Source: Olsenella_K absiana
Lineage (GTDB): Bacteria; Actinomycetota; Coriobacteriia; Coriobacteriales; Atopobiaceae
DNA: 64,000 bases
Assembly (NCBI RefSeq): GCF_036408855.1
Contig: NZ_JAZGJQ010000007.1
Coordinates: 36,950 to 100,949, forward strand
Reading direction: 5' to 3'
This document shows, piece after piece, positions 45,050 through 53,387 of this stretch (positions within the stretch are counted from its first letter, which is position 1; each line of letters opens with the position of its first letter). A program made the translations under genes and the position numbers. The notes beneath the pieces are model-generated. The model was not told the DNA's origin and made no database searches. It saw only the letters and a list, made by a program, of their open reading frames with translations.

Positions 45050-45862
45050 TCAGCGCACGAAAGGCCACTCGCCGCGGGCGAGCGCAAGGACCGCGTCCGC
45101 GACGGCGTCGTCCGCGCAGGCGCCGATGTGCCAGCGCGCTGCCGCGGCGGCCTCGGGCGTGGCGTTGGCGACCGCGACGGAGTCCGGCACGTGCGAGAGC
45201 ATCGAGAGGTCGTTGCCCGCGTCGCCGAAGACCACGACGTCCGCCAGCGAGCAGCCGATCTTCTCGCACAGGAGGTCTATGCCCGTCGCCTTGTTGATGC
45301 CGGCCGGCATCACGTTGGAGAAGGTCGGCAGCGCGTTGTCGAGGTCGAGCCCCTCCACCTCGCGGTTGAGGCGGGCGACGAGCGCACGGGTCGTGGCCTC
45401 GTCGGTCGCCGAGAACACGTTGGCCTTGTTGATCGGCGCGCGAGGCACCTCGCCCGCCTCGACGCAGGCCTCGCCGTAGCGCGGGAAGGCGGCGAGGAGG
45501 TCGGCGCGCTCGCCGCAGACCAGGTAGGGGGTGTAGCCCTCGAAGCAGATGACGCCTGCGTGCGGCGTGCCCTCGACGGCGCGCACGAGCTCGACCAGGG
45601 GCTCGCACTCGAAGCCCACCTTGCGCACCATGGCCCCGTCGAGGGAGACCTCCAAGCCGTTGGTCGTGACGCCGGTCGCGAAGAGCGCCTCGTCGCCGCA
45701 GAAGATCGGCGCGACCCAGTCCCTGCCGCGGCCGCTGCACGGCCCCACGCGGATGCCCGCGTCGAGCGCCGCGTGGAAGGCCGCGCGGACGCGCTCCCCC
45801 ACCTGGTCACACCCCTTGGGCATGATCGTGTTGTCTATGTCGGCAAGGATCAGCTTCACCAT
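45050..45862 (-). CDS. HAD-superfamily (Cof-type) phosphatase
   Basis: 270 residues. LILADIDNTIMPKG (motif I, DxD), CSGRGRD (motif II), LDNALPTFSNVMPAGINKATGIDLLCEKIG and VVFGDAGNDLSMLS (motif IV) define a Cof-type HAD hydrolase; the substrate is unknown. It stands between the sugar ABC operon and a decayed transporter fragment. Paralogous in fold to the phosphatase at 32669, but not close. Confidence 0.88.
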   Translation of the reverse strand: MVKLILADIDNTIMPKGCDQVGERVRAAFHAALDAGIRVGPCSGRGRDWVAPIFCGDEALFATGVTTNGLEVSLDGAMVRKVGFECEPLVELVRAVEGTPHAGVICFEGYTPYLVCGERADLLAAFPRYGEACVEAGEVPRAPINKANVFSATDEATTRALVARLNREVEGLDLDNALPTFSNVMPAGINKATGIDLLCEKIGCSLADVVVFGDAGNDLSMLSHVPDSVAVANATPEAAAAARWHIGACADDAVADAVLALARGEWPFVR

Positions 45863-45937
45863 GCGCGTCCACTCCCATCGTCGCCGACGGGCGCGGACGC
45901 CCGCCGGAAAGCCTCTTCGATTGCACGGACGTCAAGG

Positions 45938-46117
45938 TTACAGCACGGCGAGCAGGTCGAGCCCGGAGGTCACGAACGCGGGCAGCGGCACGGCGGCGAG
46001 GTAGACGACGAGGCCCAGCACGGCCGCGACCAGGACCGGATTGGTCACGACGGCCCGCGGCCCCACCTTGCGGGCGTCGCCCGTGAGCAGCCACGCGCCG
46101 CCGTCCTGCCACGGCAT
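45938..46117 (-). pseudogene. Short remnant resembling an AEC-family permease
   Basis: A 59-codon open frame (MPWQDGGAWLLTGDARKV, then VVTNPVLVAAVLGLVVYLAAVPLPAFVTSGLDLL). The NP-x-L-hydrophobic helix followed by LP and a G-x-D-L helix looks like one transmembrane pair from the middle of an auxin/malate efflux carrier. Both ends that would complete such a protein (300 residues) are missing, and no AEC-like sequence continues on either side. It may be a decayed gene or a small membrane protein. No clear ribosome site precedes its ATG. Confidence 0.35.
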
Positions 46118-46214
46118 CGATGCGGTAACGTCTCTGTCATACTATCGCAGGTGACGAGAGGCGGGCGAGGCGCTCCGGTCCACGTGCGGGCGCGGCTCCT
46201 GGGGAGGACGGAAG

Positions 46215-47312
46215 ATGGACGAGAAGGACGAGGCCGGTCGCGACATGGCCGGCAAGGGCCCGGCAGAGCGCGACGTAGCCGCAAGGAGCCGGGACGAGCG
46301 TCCCTTCGGGGTGCTCGACCTGCACTGCGACACCCTCGACGCCCTGGCGCTCGCGCAGGAGGGGGCAGGCGAGAGGCTCGGCCTCTCCTGGAGCGGGGTC
46401 GAGGGCGACCTCGCCCACAACAACCTGGCGCTCGCCGCCGACCGCATGGCCCAGATGCGCTGGTGCCAGTGCTACGCGGTCTTCCTCCCGGACGAGCTGC
46501 CCGCCGGCGTGGCGCCGCTCGAGTTCTACCGCACCGTCGTCGCCTACTTCAGGGAGCAGACCTCGTCCGAGGACGGCGCCGTGAGGCAGGTGCGGGACGC
46601 CCGCGACCTCGACGCCACCCTCGACGCGGGCCAGGTCGCCGCCCTGCTCACGGTCGAGAACGGCTCCGTGCTTGACTCGGGCCTCGAGGTGGTCGACGAG
46701 CTTTCCGGCGACGGCGTCAAGATGCTCACGCTGACCTGGAACGGGCGCAACGCGATCGGCAGCGGCAACGACGGGACCTCCGGGCTCACCGCCTACGGCA
46801 GGCAGGCCGTGGCCGCTCTCGAGGAGGGCGGCATCGTGGTCGACGTCTCCCACCTCAACGAGGCGGGCTTCTGGGACGTGGCCCGCGTCGCGCGCCGGCC
46901 GTTCGCGGCCTCCCACTCCAACGCGCGCGCCGTCTGCGACCACGCGCGCAACCTCACGGACGACCAGTTCCGCGCCATCGTCGACGCCGGCGGCATCGTG
47001 GGCCTCAACTACTACCGCAGCTTCGTGACCCGCCGCCACGGCGCCCACGGAGACGTTGCCGAGTCCGGCGAGGTCACCTTCGAGGAGCTCATGGCTCACG
47101 TCGAGCACTGGCTCGACCTCGGCGGGGAGGCGGCGGTCGCCCTCGGCAGCGACTACGACGGCTCCAAGGTCCCCGCCTGGCTCGACGGCTGCGAGCGCGT
47201 GCCCGCCTTCCACGAGCGCGTCGTCCGCGAGCTCGGCGCAGGCCTCGCCGAGCGGCTGTTCTTCTCCAACGCGCGCGACTTCTTCGTGCGCCACGAGAAG
47301 GCGCGGGCGTAG
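46215..47312 (+). CDS. Membrane dipeptidase (peptidase family M19)
   Basis: 365 residues. M19 zinc ligands are visible: LDLHCDTLD, VENGSVLDSG (bridging Glu), VSHLNEAGF, ASHSNARAVC and GSDYDGSKVP. Such enzymes hydrolyse dipeptides, some D-amino acid containing, in the cytoplasm in many bacteria. Unlike the renal enzyme there is no signal peptide; the first 30 residues are charged and variable. ATG preceded by GGAGG. Single gene. Confidence 0.92.
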   Translation: MDEKDEAGRDMAGKGPAERDVAARSRDERPFGVLDLHCDTLDALALAQEGAGERLGLSWSGVEGDLAHNNLALAADRMAQMRWCQCYAVFLPDELPAGVAPLEFYRTVVAYFREQTSSEDGAVRQVRDARDLDATLDAGQVAALLTVENGSVLDSGLEVVDELSGDGVKMLTLTWNGRNAIGSGNDGTSGLTAYGRQAVAALEEGGIVVDVSHLNEAGFWDVARVARRPFAASHSNARAVCDHARNLTDDQFRAIVDAGGIVGLNYYRSFVTRRHGAHGDVAESGEVTFEELMAHVEHWLDLGGEAAVALGSDYDGSKVPAWLDGCERVPAFHERVVRELGAGLAERLFFSNARDFFVRHEKARA

Positions 47313-47378
47313 CGGCGGGGCCTGCGGGACGACGCGCCCGATGGAGCCTTGGCCGCGGCAGGATGGGGTCGCGGCAGG

Positions 47379-48239
47379 CTAGAGCCGCGGCAGGTCCGTC
47401 TGGCGGAAGCTCCCCCGGCGGGCGCGGCGCTCCTCCACGGCCCTGTCGAAGAGCCTCAGGGAGAACTGCTGGGCCTCGCGGCCGTCCGAGCCCTCGCCCA
47501 GAAGGCCCGTGCCGCGCAGGCGCGAGCGGTACATGTGGAAGTCCACGTCCCCGCCCGCGGCGCGCAGGCGCTCGACGAGGTCGATCGTCTGGTCGCGCGC
47601 GGGGTCCCGCATGCCGGTGAGCACGGCCGCCGCCGGCATGCCCGAGAGGCCCACGCCGCGGGTGTAGGCCGGCAGCGTCGCCTCCCAGCCGGCGCCGAGC
47701 GTAGGGTAGAGCGCCATCAGGTAGGCGACGGGCGCCTGGCCCTCGTCGCGCTCGTAGAGGGCCAGCTCGACGGCGAGGTCCGCGCCCAGCGCCTGCCCGC
47801 CGACGAACACCTGGTCGGCGGCGATGCCGTAGCGCCTGGCGTTGTCCTGGAGCCACACGAGGGCGGCGTGGCACTCCTCGACCCCGGCCGGGTGGTCGAG
47901 AGCGAGGACAACGCACGGGCGGTGGCCGAAGAGCAGGCGCGGCATGACCTGGAAGGCCTCCGCGTCGCGGCCCGGCACGGAGTCGCCGTAGAGCCACAGG
48001 ACGCCGGGCACGCCCGAGACGGGCAGCTCGCCCGCGAGCAGGCGCCCCTCGGCCTCGCCGCCCCCGGCGAGGCCGAGGGCGACGGGGACGCCGAGCGGCT
48101 CGGACGCGGGAGGCGCTGCCGGCGCGTCCGAGACGGGCCCGGCGCCTGCGGGCGCGGGCGCGCCGGCGCGACCCCTCGGCCCCGCGTCCTTCTCGCCCCG
48201 CCCCGCCCCCTTGCCGAGGACGCGCGAGAGGAGGCCCAT
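47379..48239 (-). CDS. Alpha/beta-hydrolase-fold protein with lost catalytic triad
   Basis: 286 residues. Residues 1-50 are a low-complexity tail; from about 75 the chain follows the acetylesterase/lipase (HSL, hydrolase_3) pattern. Three sites differ. The oxyanion HGGG strip reads LYGDSVPG; the nucleophile elbow (normally GDSAGG) reads GQALGA with Ala150 at the Ser position; and the position of the catalytic His (HGF-like) reads RGTG with Arg242. The acidic site RDPARD (D212) remains. It is coupled to nagA (TGATG overlap), so it may be a binding or regulatory protein for that pathway. The pseudoenzyme reading is an inference from motif comparison. Confidence 0.6.
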   Translation of the reverse strand: MGLLSRVLGKGAGRGEKDAGPRGRAGAPAPAGAGPVSDAPAAPPASEPLGVPVALGLAGGGEAEGRLLAGELPVSGVPGVLWLYGDSVPGRDAEAFQVMPRLLFGHRPCVVLALDHPAGVEECHAALVWLQDNARRYGIAADQVFVGGQALGADLAVELALYERDEGQAPVAYLMALYPTLGAGWEATLPAYTRGVGLSGMPAAAVLTGMRDPARDQTIDLVERLRAAGGDVDFHMYRSRLRGTGLLGEGSDGREAQQFSLRLFDRAVEERRARRGSFRQTDLPRL

Positions 48240-49411
48240 CACTCCCCCTCGGGCAGGACGGGCTCGCCTGCGAGGTAGGTCTCCGCGACGGTGAGGTCCG
48301 CGTTGAGCACGACGAGGTCGGCGTCGCGCCCGGGCAGGATGGAGCCGCAGCGGTCCGCGATGTCGTTGGCGCGGGCAGGCACCTCGGTCGCCATGCGGAT
48401 GGCCTGCTCGGCCGTCACCAGGCCCCAGTCCACGACGTTCTTGACCGCGTGCGCCATGGTGAGGACGGAGCCGGCGAGGTTGCCGCCCTCCCTGAGGTGG
48501 GCGGCGCCGCCGGAGAGCACGATGGGGAGCTCGCCCAGGAAGTAGTCGCCGTCGGGCATGCCGCCGCAGCGCAGGCAGTCGGTGATGAGGAAGACGTGCT
48601 CCCAGCCCTTGGCGCGGATGAGGGCGTCGGCGGCGACGGGGTTGACGTGCTGGCCGTCGCAGATGAGCTCGGCGAAGGTGTCCTGGCTCGTCATCGCGCA
48701 GCCCACGGCGCCGGGGTCGCGGTGGTGCAGCCCGCTCATGGCGTTGTAGGTGTGGACGAAGACCTTGGCGCCGGCGAGCACCGCGGCGGCGGCCTCGGCG
48801 TAGGTGGCCGAGGTGTGGCCGATGGCGGCCACGCAGCCGTCGGCCGTCACGTGGTGGATGTACTCGGCGGTGTGGTCGCGCTCGGGCGCGAGCGCGGACT
48901 TCTTGATGAGGTGGCCGCACGCCGCCTGCCAGGCGTCGTAGGCCTCGATGGAGGGGTCCATGAGGTACTTGGGGTTCTGGGCGCCCTTGTGCTCCTCGGT
49001 GAAGAACGGCCCCTCGAGGAAGATGCCCTGGACGCGCGCGCCGACGAAGCCGGGCTCGCGGCGGGCGTGCGCCTCGAGGACGCTCCTGCAGGCGCGCGCC
49101 GTGTCCTCGACGCTCGCCGTCAGGGTCGTGGGGAGCCACGAGGTGGTGCCGTGGCGGACGAGGCCCTCGGCGATGGCCTCGATGCCGGCCGGGTCGCAGT
49201 CCATCACGTCGTGGTCCATGAAGCCGTGGACGTGGGTGTCGACGTAGCCGGGAGCAACCCAGTAGCCCATGCGGTCGACGACCTCGACGCCGGGCGCCGG
49301 GTCGTCGACCTGCACGCCGAGGATCTTCCCGTCCCGCACGAGGACGTACCCGAAGCCGTCGATGCCGCCGGGCAGGATGACGTGGTCTGACTTCAACGCG
49401 AACGTGGACAT
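48239..49411 (-). CDS. nagA: N-acetylglucosamine-6-phosphate deacetylase
   Basis: 390 residues. Amidohydrolase family with YWVAPGYVDTHVHGFMDHDVMD, GPFFTEEHKGAQN, the metal/catalytic region IGHTSAT and HTYNAMSGLHHRDPG, ICDGQHVNP, and LITDCLRCGG. It removes the acetyl group from GlcNAc-6-phosphate to give glucosamine-6-phosphate and acetate. No nagB is seen in the window. It overlaps the hydrolase-fold pseudoenzyme by one base. ATG preceded by GAGGGGG. Confidence 0.95.
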   Translation of the reverse strand: MSTFALKSDHVILPGGIDGFGYVLVRDGKILGVQVDDPAPGVEVVDRMGYWVAPGYVDTHVHGFMDHDVMDCDPAGIEAIAEGLVRHGTTSWLPTTLTASVEDTARACRSVLEAHARREPGFVGARVQGIFLEGPFFTEEHKGAQNPKYLMDPSIEAYDAWQAACGHLIKKSALAPERDHTAEYIHHVTADGCVAAIGHTSATYAEAAAAVLAGAKVFVHTYNAMSGLHHRDPGAVGCAMTSQDTFAELICDGQHVNPVAADALIRAKGWEHVFLITDCLRCGGMPDGDYFLGELPIVLSGGAAHLREGGNLAGSVLTMAHAVKNVVDWGLVTAEQAIRMATEVPARANDIADRCGSILPGRDADLVVLNADLTVAETYLAGEPVLPEGE

Positions 49412-49568
49412 GGCAGCCCCCTCGAGCTCGCAGCTATTGGATGCCCGGGGACCTGCCCCGGGAGGCGCTTCTCCGCCTGACCCAAGAGGATACCCCGCGG
49501 GACGCCCGCGCGCACCCTGGCCCGGGCGGACGCGGGCACCGCGGCGGCGCCCCCCGTCGGCGCCGGGG

Positions 49569-50510
49569 CTAGGAGCGCGCCAGGAGCGCCTGGTAGGCGC
49601 AGCCGTACATGGCGGCGGCGTTGCCGAGGCTCGCCTGCACGATCCGCGTACCCGCCGAGGTCGCCAGGCAGTAGTGGCGAAAGGCGCTGCGCAGCCTCTC
49701 GCCGAAGAAGCCGAAGCCCTTGCCCACGCCGCCGCCGATCAGGTACACCTCGGGGTCGATGACGCAGGAGACCTGCGCGAGCGCGTAGCCGAGGTAGTCG
49801 GCCATGGAGAAGATCGCGTCCGCCGCGACCTCGTTGCCATGCTCGGCGGCGCGGAAGACGGAGAGCGTGTCGGTGGGGCCGGTGAGGGGCACCGGGGTCG
49901 CGCCGGCGGCCTCGCACCTCTCGCGGTACATCCTCACGACGCCGGTCGCGGAAGCGTACTGCTCGAGGCAGCCGCAGCGGCCGCAGCCGCACACGCGCGT
50001 CTCGGACCGGTTGACCGTGAGGTGGCCGATCTCGCCGGCGGCACCGAAGGCGCCCGCCACGACCCTGCCGTCCACGATCACGCCGGCGCCCACGCCGGTG
50101 CCGAGGGCGACAAGGACCGCGCTGCCCACGCCGCGTGCGGCGCCCTGCCACAGCTCGCCGAGCGCCGCCGCGTTGGCGTCGTTCACGAAGGCGAGCCGCG
50201 CCGCGCCGAAGGAGTCCTGGATCGCCGCCCTGAGGCCCTTGTCGTCCAGCTGAATGTTGGGGAGCATGCCGACCCTGCCCTCGGCGTCGACGGGCCCGGG
50301 GATGTCCAGGCCGATCGCGCAGACCTCCTCGGGGGCCGCGCCGTTCTGCTCGAGCACGCGCCCGAGCGCGCCGGTGACCTTGGCGAAGTCGTCCTCCGTG
50401 AGGAGGGCGCCCGTTGGCACCTCCTCGGTCGCGACGAGCTCCCCGCCCTCCTCGAAGAGGCCGATCTTGATGCTCGTCCCGCCGACGTCGATCCCGAAGA
50501 CCCTGTTCAT
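49569..50510 (-). CDS. ROK-family sugar kinase (glucokinase-like)
   Basis: 313 residues. ATP site FGIDVGGTSIKIGLF, ROK signature region VNDANAAALGELWQGAARGVGSAVLVALGTGVGAG, EIGHLTVN and the zinc-binding CGCGRCGCLEQYAS. ROK kinases phosphorylate glucose, N-acetylglucosamine or N-acetylmannosamine; the exact sugar is unclear. Lack of an HTH domain favours kinase over repressor. It lies 157 bp after nagA on the same strand, suggesting a GlcNAc or related amino-sugar role. Confidence 0.93.
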   Translation of the reverse strand: MNRVFGIDVGGTSIKIGLFEEGGELVATEEVPTGALLTEDDFAKVTGALGRVLEQNGAAPEEVCAIGLDIPGPVDAEGRVGMLPNIQLDDKGLRAAIQDSFGAARLAFVNDANAAALGELWQGAARGVGSAVLVALGTGVGAGVIVDGRVVAGAFGAAGEIGHLTVNRSETRVCGCGRCGCLEQYASATGVVRMYRERCEAAGATPVPLTGPTDTLSVFRAAEHGNEVAADAIFSMADYLGYALAQVSCVIDPEVYLIGGGVGKGFGFFGERLRSAFRHYCLATSAGTRIVQASLGNAAAMYGCAYQALLARS

Positions 50511-50661
50511 GAGGACTCCCTCCGCTGCTCCGGGCGCCGCGGCGCCCCTGCCGAGAAAAACCGTGGCCCCAGTATCGCACGGGCGCGGCGCGCCGGCGCC
50601 GTCCGCGCGCGGTCCCGCTCGGCGTCGGCGGCCGTCCGGGTGCGCCGGCGCGCGGGCGCGC

Positions 50662-50667
50662 TACACT
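50662..50667 (+). promoter_or_regulatory. Candidate -10 box for the M32 carboxypeptidase
   Basis: TACACT preceded by GCGC, 37 bp before the ATG. It matches the GCGC-TA-N3-T pattern seen at 14676, 22135 and 55905; no -35 match found. Confidence 0.35.
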
Positions 50668-50703
50668 CGACTCCTGAACCAGAACCGACACCCAGGAGGT
50701 ACC

Positions 50704-52260
50704 ATGCCTGACACCAACGCGACCGAGCCCGTCCCCGAGCGCGGGCCCCTCCCCTCCGACCTCGCCCCGTACCTGGAGACGCTCCGCGAGGTCGAGCGCC
50801 ACCTCTACGCCCACCGATACGCGAAGAAGACCCTCGACGTCCTCGGCCCCACGATCGACCCGGCGGCCGTCACCGCGGACCGCGGCGAGGCCCTCGCCGT
50901 CCTCGAGGAGGAGGACCACGACCTCGTCTGCTCCCCCGAGCTCAAGGGCGCCCTCGACCACCTCTCCGAGCACGACGCCGAGCTCGACGAGACCACCCGC
51001 GCGCAGGTCAGGGTCCTGCGCCGCACCCAGGAGGAGATGACGCTCGTCCCGGCCGCGGACCAGGCCGAGCTGACGCGCCTCACCTGCGAGGCAAACGACG
51101 TCTGGGCGCGCGCCAAGCGCGCCGACGACTGGGCGAGCTTCGAGCCCTACGTGGATAGGCTCGTCGCCCTCATGAGGCGCATGGCCCACGAGCGCGACCC
51201 CAGGCGCGACGCCTACGACGTCTGGCTCGACCACTTCGAGCAGGGGACGAGCCGCGCCTTCTACGACGACTTCTTCGCCCGGGTCAAGGACACGGTCGTG
51301 CCGCTGCTCATGGACATCCGCTCCAAGGGCTACCAGCCGAGCCGCGACTGCGTCGAGGGCCGCTTCGACGCCGCCCGCCAGTGGCAGCTCGCCCGCGACG
51401 TCGCCGAGCTCGAGGGGGTCAACCTCGACGCCTGGTGGCTCACCGAGACCGAGCACCCCTTCTCCGAAGCCATGACCACCAACTACGCCGTGACCGCCGC
51501 GCACGTCTACGAGGACGACGTGACCCGCAACCTCTACAGCATGCTGCACGAGGGCGGCCACAACTCCTACGAGCAGGGGGTGGACCCCTCGTTCAACTAC
51601 ACGTCCCTCTCGGGCGGCACCTCCGCGGGCATGCACGAGGGCCAGTCGCGCTTCTTCGAGAACTACGTCGGCCGCGACCGCGCGTTCGCGCCGCACCTGC
51701 TCGAGCTGCTGAAGCGCCACTTCCCCGGCCAGATGATGCGCGTGACGCCGCAGCAGTTCTGGCTCGCCACCAACCGCGTCGAGCCGCAGCCCATCCGCAC
51801 CGAGGCCGACGAGCTCACCTACCCGCTGCACGTTATCATCCGCTACGAGATCGAGCAGCTGCTCTTCTCGGGCGAGGCGAAGGCGGCCGACGTGCCCGGC
51901 CTCTGGAAGGAGCGCTACAAGGGCTACCTCGGCGTCCGCGTGCCCAACGACCGCGACGGCGCGCTGCAGGACTCGCACTGGTCGACCGGCTACTTTGGCT
52001 ACTTCCCCACCTACGCGCTCGGCGGCGCCTACGGCGCGCAGCTCAAGGACCAGATGCTGGCGGACGGCGTGGCCTGGGAGGACGACCTCTCGCGCGGCGA
52101 CCTCACCGAGGTCCGCGAGTGGCTGCGCCAGCACATCTGGCGCTACGGGCGCTCCAAGGACCCCGACGAGCTCATCCGGATGGCGTGCCACACGGGCTTC
52201 GACCCCTCGCACTACACGCGCTACCTGGACGAGAAGTACCGCGGCATCTACGGGCTCTAG
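50704..52260 (+). CDS. Carboxypeptidase of the M32 family
   Basis: 518 residues, typical for thermostable-type M32 carboxypeptidases. Zinc motif HEGGH with flanking residues LHEGGHNSYEQG (H282, E283, H286), SGGTSAGMHEGQSRFFENYVGR, and a C-terminal region YFPTYALGGAYGAQ. It removes single C-terminal amino acids from peptides. The ATG at 50704 has AGGAGG four bases away. It is followed by dtd 88 bp downstream on the same strand. Confidence 0.93.
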   Translation: MPDTNATEPVPERGPLPSDLAPYLETLREVERHLYAHRYAKKTLDVLGPTIDPAAVTADRGEALAVLEEEDHDLVCSPELKGALDHLSEHDAELDETTRAQVRVLRRTQEEMTLVPAADQAELTRLTCEANDVWARAKRADDWASFEPYVDRLVALMRRMAHERDPRRDAYDVWLDHFEQGTSRAFYDDFFARVKDTVVPLLMDIRSKGYQPSRDCVEGRFDAARQWQLARDVAELEGVNLDAWWLTETEHPFSEAMTTNYAVTAAHVYEDDVTRNLYSMLHEGGHNSYEQGVDPSFNYTSLSGGTSAGMHEGQSRFFENYVGRDRAFAPHLLELLKRHFPGQMMRVTPQQFWLATNRVEPQPIRTEADELTYPLHVIIRYEIEQLLFSGEAKAADVPGLWKERYKGYLGVRVPNDRDGALQDSHWSTGYFGYFPTYALGGAYGAQLKDQMLADGVAWEDDLSRGDLTEVREWLRQHIWRYGRSKDPDELIRMACHTGFDPSHYTRYLDEKYRGIYGL

Positions 52261-52348
52261 CGGCAGCGCGGCGGTACTGCCCGCGGCCGGCGCGGCGCTG
52301 CGGCCGACGCGGCGGAGCAGGCGCACGAGCGAGGAAGGAGGCGCGCCC

Positions 52349-52816
52349 ATGAGGGCCTTGCTTCAGAGGGTCGAGGAGGCGCACGTCGAGGTCGGCGGCC
52401 AGGAGGTGGGCAGCTGCGGTCGCGGCTTCCTCGTCCTTCTCGGCGTTAGCCCCGACGACACCGCAGAAGTGGCGGACGCGCTCTGGGAAAAGATCTATCA
52501 TCTGAGGGTATTCGGGGACGAGGCCGGCAAGACGAACCTCTCTCTCGCTGACATCTCGGGGGAGGTGCTGGTGGTCAGCCAGTTCACGCTCTTCGCGGAC
52601 TGCCGCAAGGGCCGCAGGCCCTCCTTCAACGGCGCCGCGGAACCGGGGCTGGCGGACGAGCTCTACCGGCACTTCTGCGACGTGGCCGCCCGCGACGTGC
52701 ACGTGGAGCACGGCACGTTCGGCGCCGAGATGCGCGTCTCGCTCGTGAACGACGGCCCGTTCACGATCTGGCTCGACACGGACGAGCTCGCCCGTCCGCG
52801 GCACACCCACCGTTAG
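52349..52816 (+). CDS. dtd: D-aminoacyl-tRNA deacylase
   Basis: 155 residues, normal length. MRALLQRV at the N-terminus, VVSQFTLFADCRKGRRPSF with the SQFTL catalytic motif, and SLVNDGPFTIWLDTDEL near the end, a variant of the usual N-x-GP-V/F-T motif. It cleaves D-aminoacyl-tRNAs. GGAGG precedes the ATG by eight bases. Downstream, 22-bp tandem repeats separate it from mscL. Confidence 0.93.
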   Translation: MRALLQRVEEAHVEVGGQEVGSCGRGFLVLLGVSPDDTAEVADALWEKIYHLRVFGDEAGKTNLSLADISGEVLVVSQFTLFADCRKGRRPSFNGAAEPGLADELYRHFCDVAARDVHVEHGTFGAEMRVSLVNDGPFTIWLDTDELARPRHTHR

Positions 52817-52831
52817 CGGCGGCGCGCCCGC

Positions 52832-52875
52832 CAAGGCAAGGCGGCGCGGCCGTCAAGGTCAGGCGGCGCGGCCGC
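52832..52875 (+). repeat. 22-bp tandem repeat before mscL
   Basis: Two adjacent copies (52832-52853 and 52854-52875; unit CAAGGnnAGGCGGCGCGGCC) match at 19 of 22 positions in the 77-bp dtd-mscL gap. Together with the 26-bp repeat behind mscL, it brackets the gene. Confidence 0.6.
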
Positions 52876-52893
52876 CCGAGAGAAAGGATTCGC

Positions 52894-53346
52894 ATGTCCG
52901 GCTTCTTCAAGGAGTTCAGGGAGTTCATCTCCCGCGGCAACGTGATGGACATGGCAATCGGCGTCATCATCGGCGGCGCCTTCACGGGGATCGTGACCTC
53001 GCTCACGAGCGACGTCCTCCAGCCGTTCATCCACATCGTCACCGGCGGCGGCACCGAGGTCTCCGGGCTCGACGTCACCGTGGGCGACACGACGATCGGC
53101 TTCTCCAACTTCATCAGCGCGATCATCAACTTCCTGATCATCGCCCTCATCGTCTTCTGCATGGTCAAGGGCATGAACAAGCTCGAGAAGACCGTGCAGG
53201 AGAGCGCCAACAAGCTGCTCAACAAGCAGAAGGAGGAAGAGGCGGCCACGACCCCCGTCTGCCCGCACTGCCTCGAGGAGGTCAAGGCCGGCGCGACCCG
53301 CTGCCCGCACTGCGGCGGCGAGATCCCCGGCGGCGCGCACGTCTAG
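52894..53346 (+). CDS. mscL: Large-conductance mechanosensitive channel with C-terminal zinc ribbon
   Basis: 150 residues. MscL core: FKEFISRGNVMDMAIGVIIGGAFTGIVTSL (pore-lining TM1, residues about 10-40), extracellular loop, TM2 (about 74-92) and a cytoplasmic bundle. Residues 121-145 add a zinc-ribbon: CPHC at 123-126 and CPHC at 137-140. This tail is not part of the classical channel. It releases osmolytes upon hypo-osmotic shock. The zinc ribbon may help the cytoplasmic bundle pack or bind another protein; this is inference. Confidence 0.93.
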   Translation: MSGFFKEFREFISRGNVMDMAIGVIIGGAFTGIVTSLTSDVLQPFIHIVTGGGTEVSGLDVTVGDTTIGFSNFISAIINFLIIALIVFCMVKGMNKLEKTVQESANKLLNKQKEEEAATTPVCPHCLEEVKAGATRCPHCGGEIPGGAHV

Positions 53347-53387
53347 GCGCCCCGGCTCCAACGCACGTCTAGGCGCCGGGGGCTCCG
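53336..53387 (+). repeat. 26-bp tandem repeat overlapping the mscL stop
   Basis: CGCACGTCTAGGCGCC occurs exactly at 53336-53351 and 53362-53377 (period 26), with a decayed third copy starting near 53388. The first copy contains the mscL stop codon, so the second repeats the end of the gene including the stop. Confidence 0.6.
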
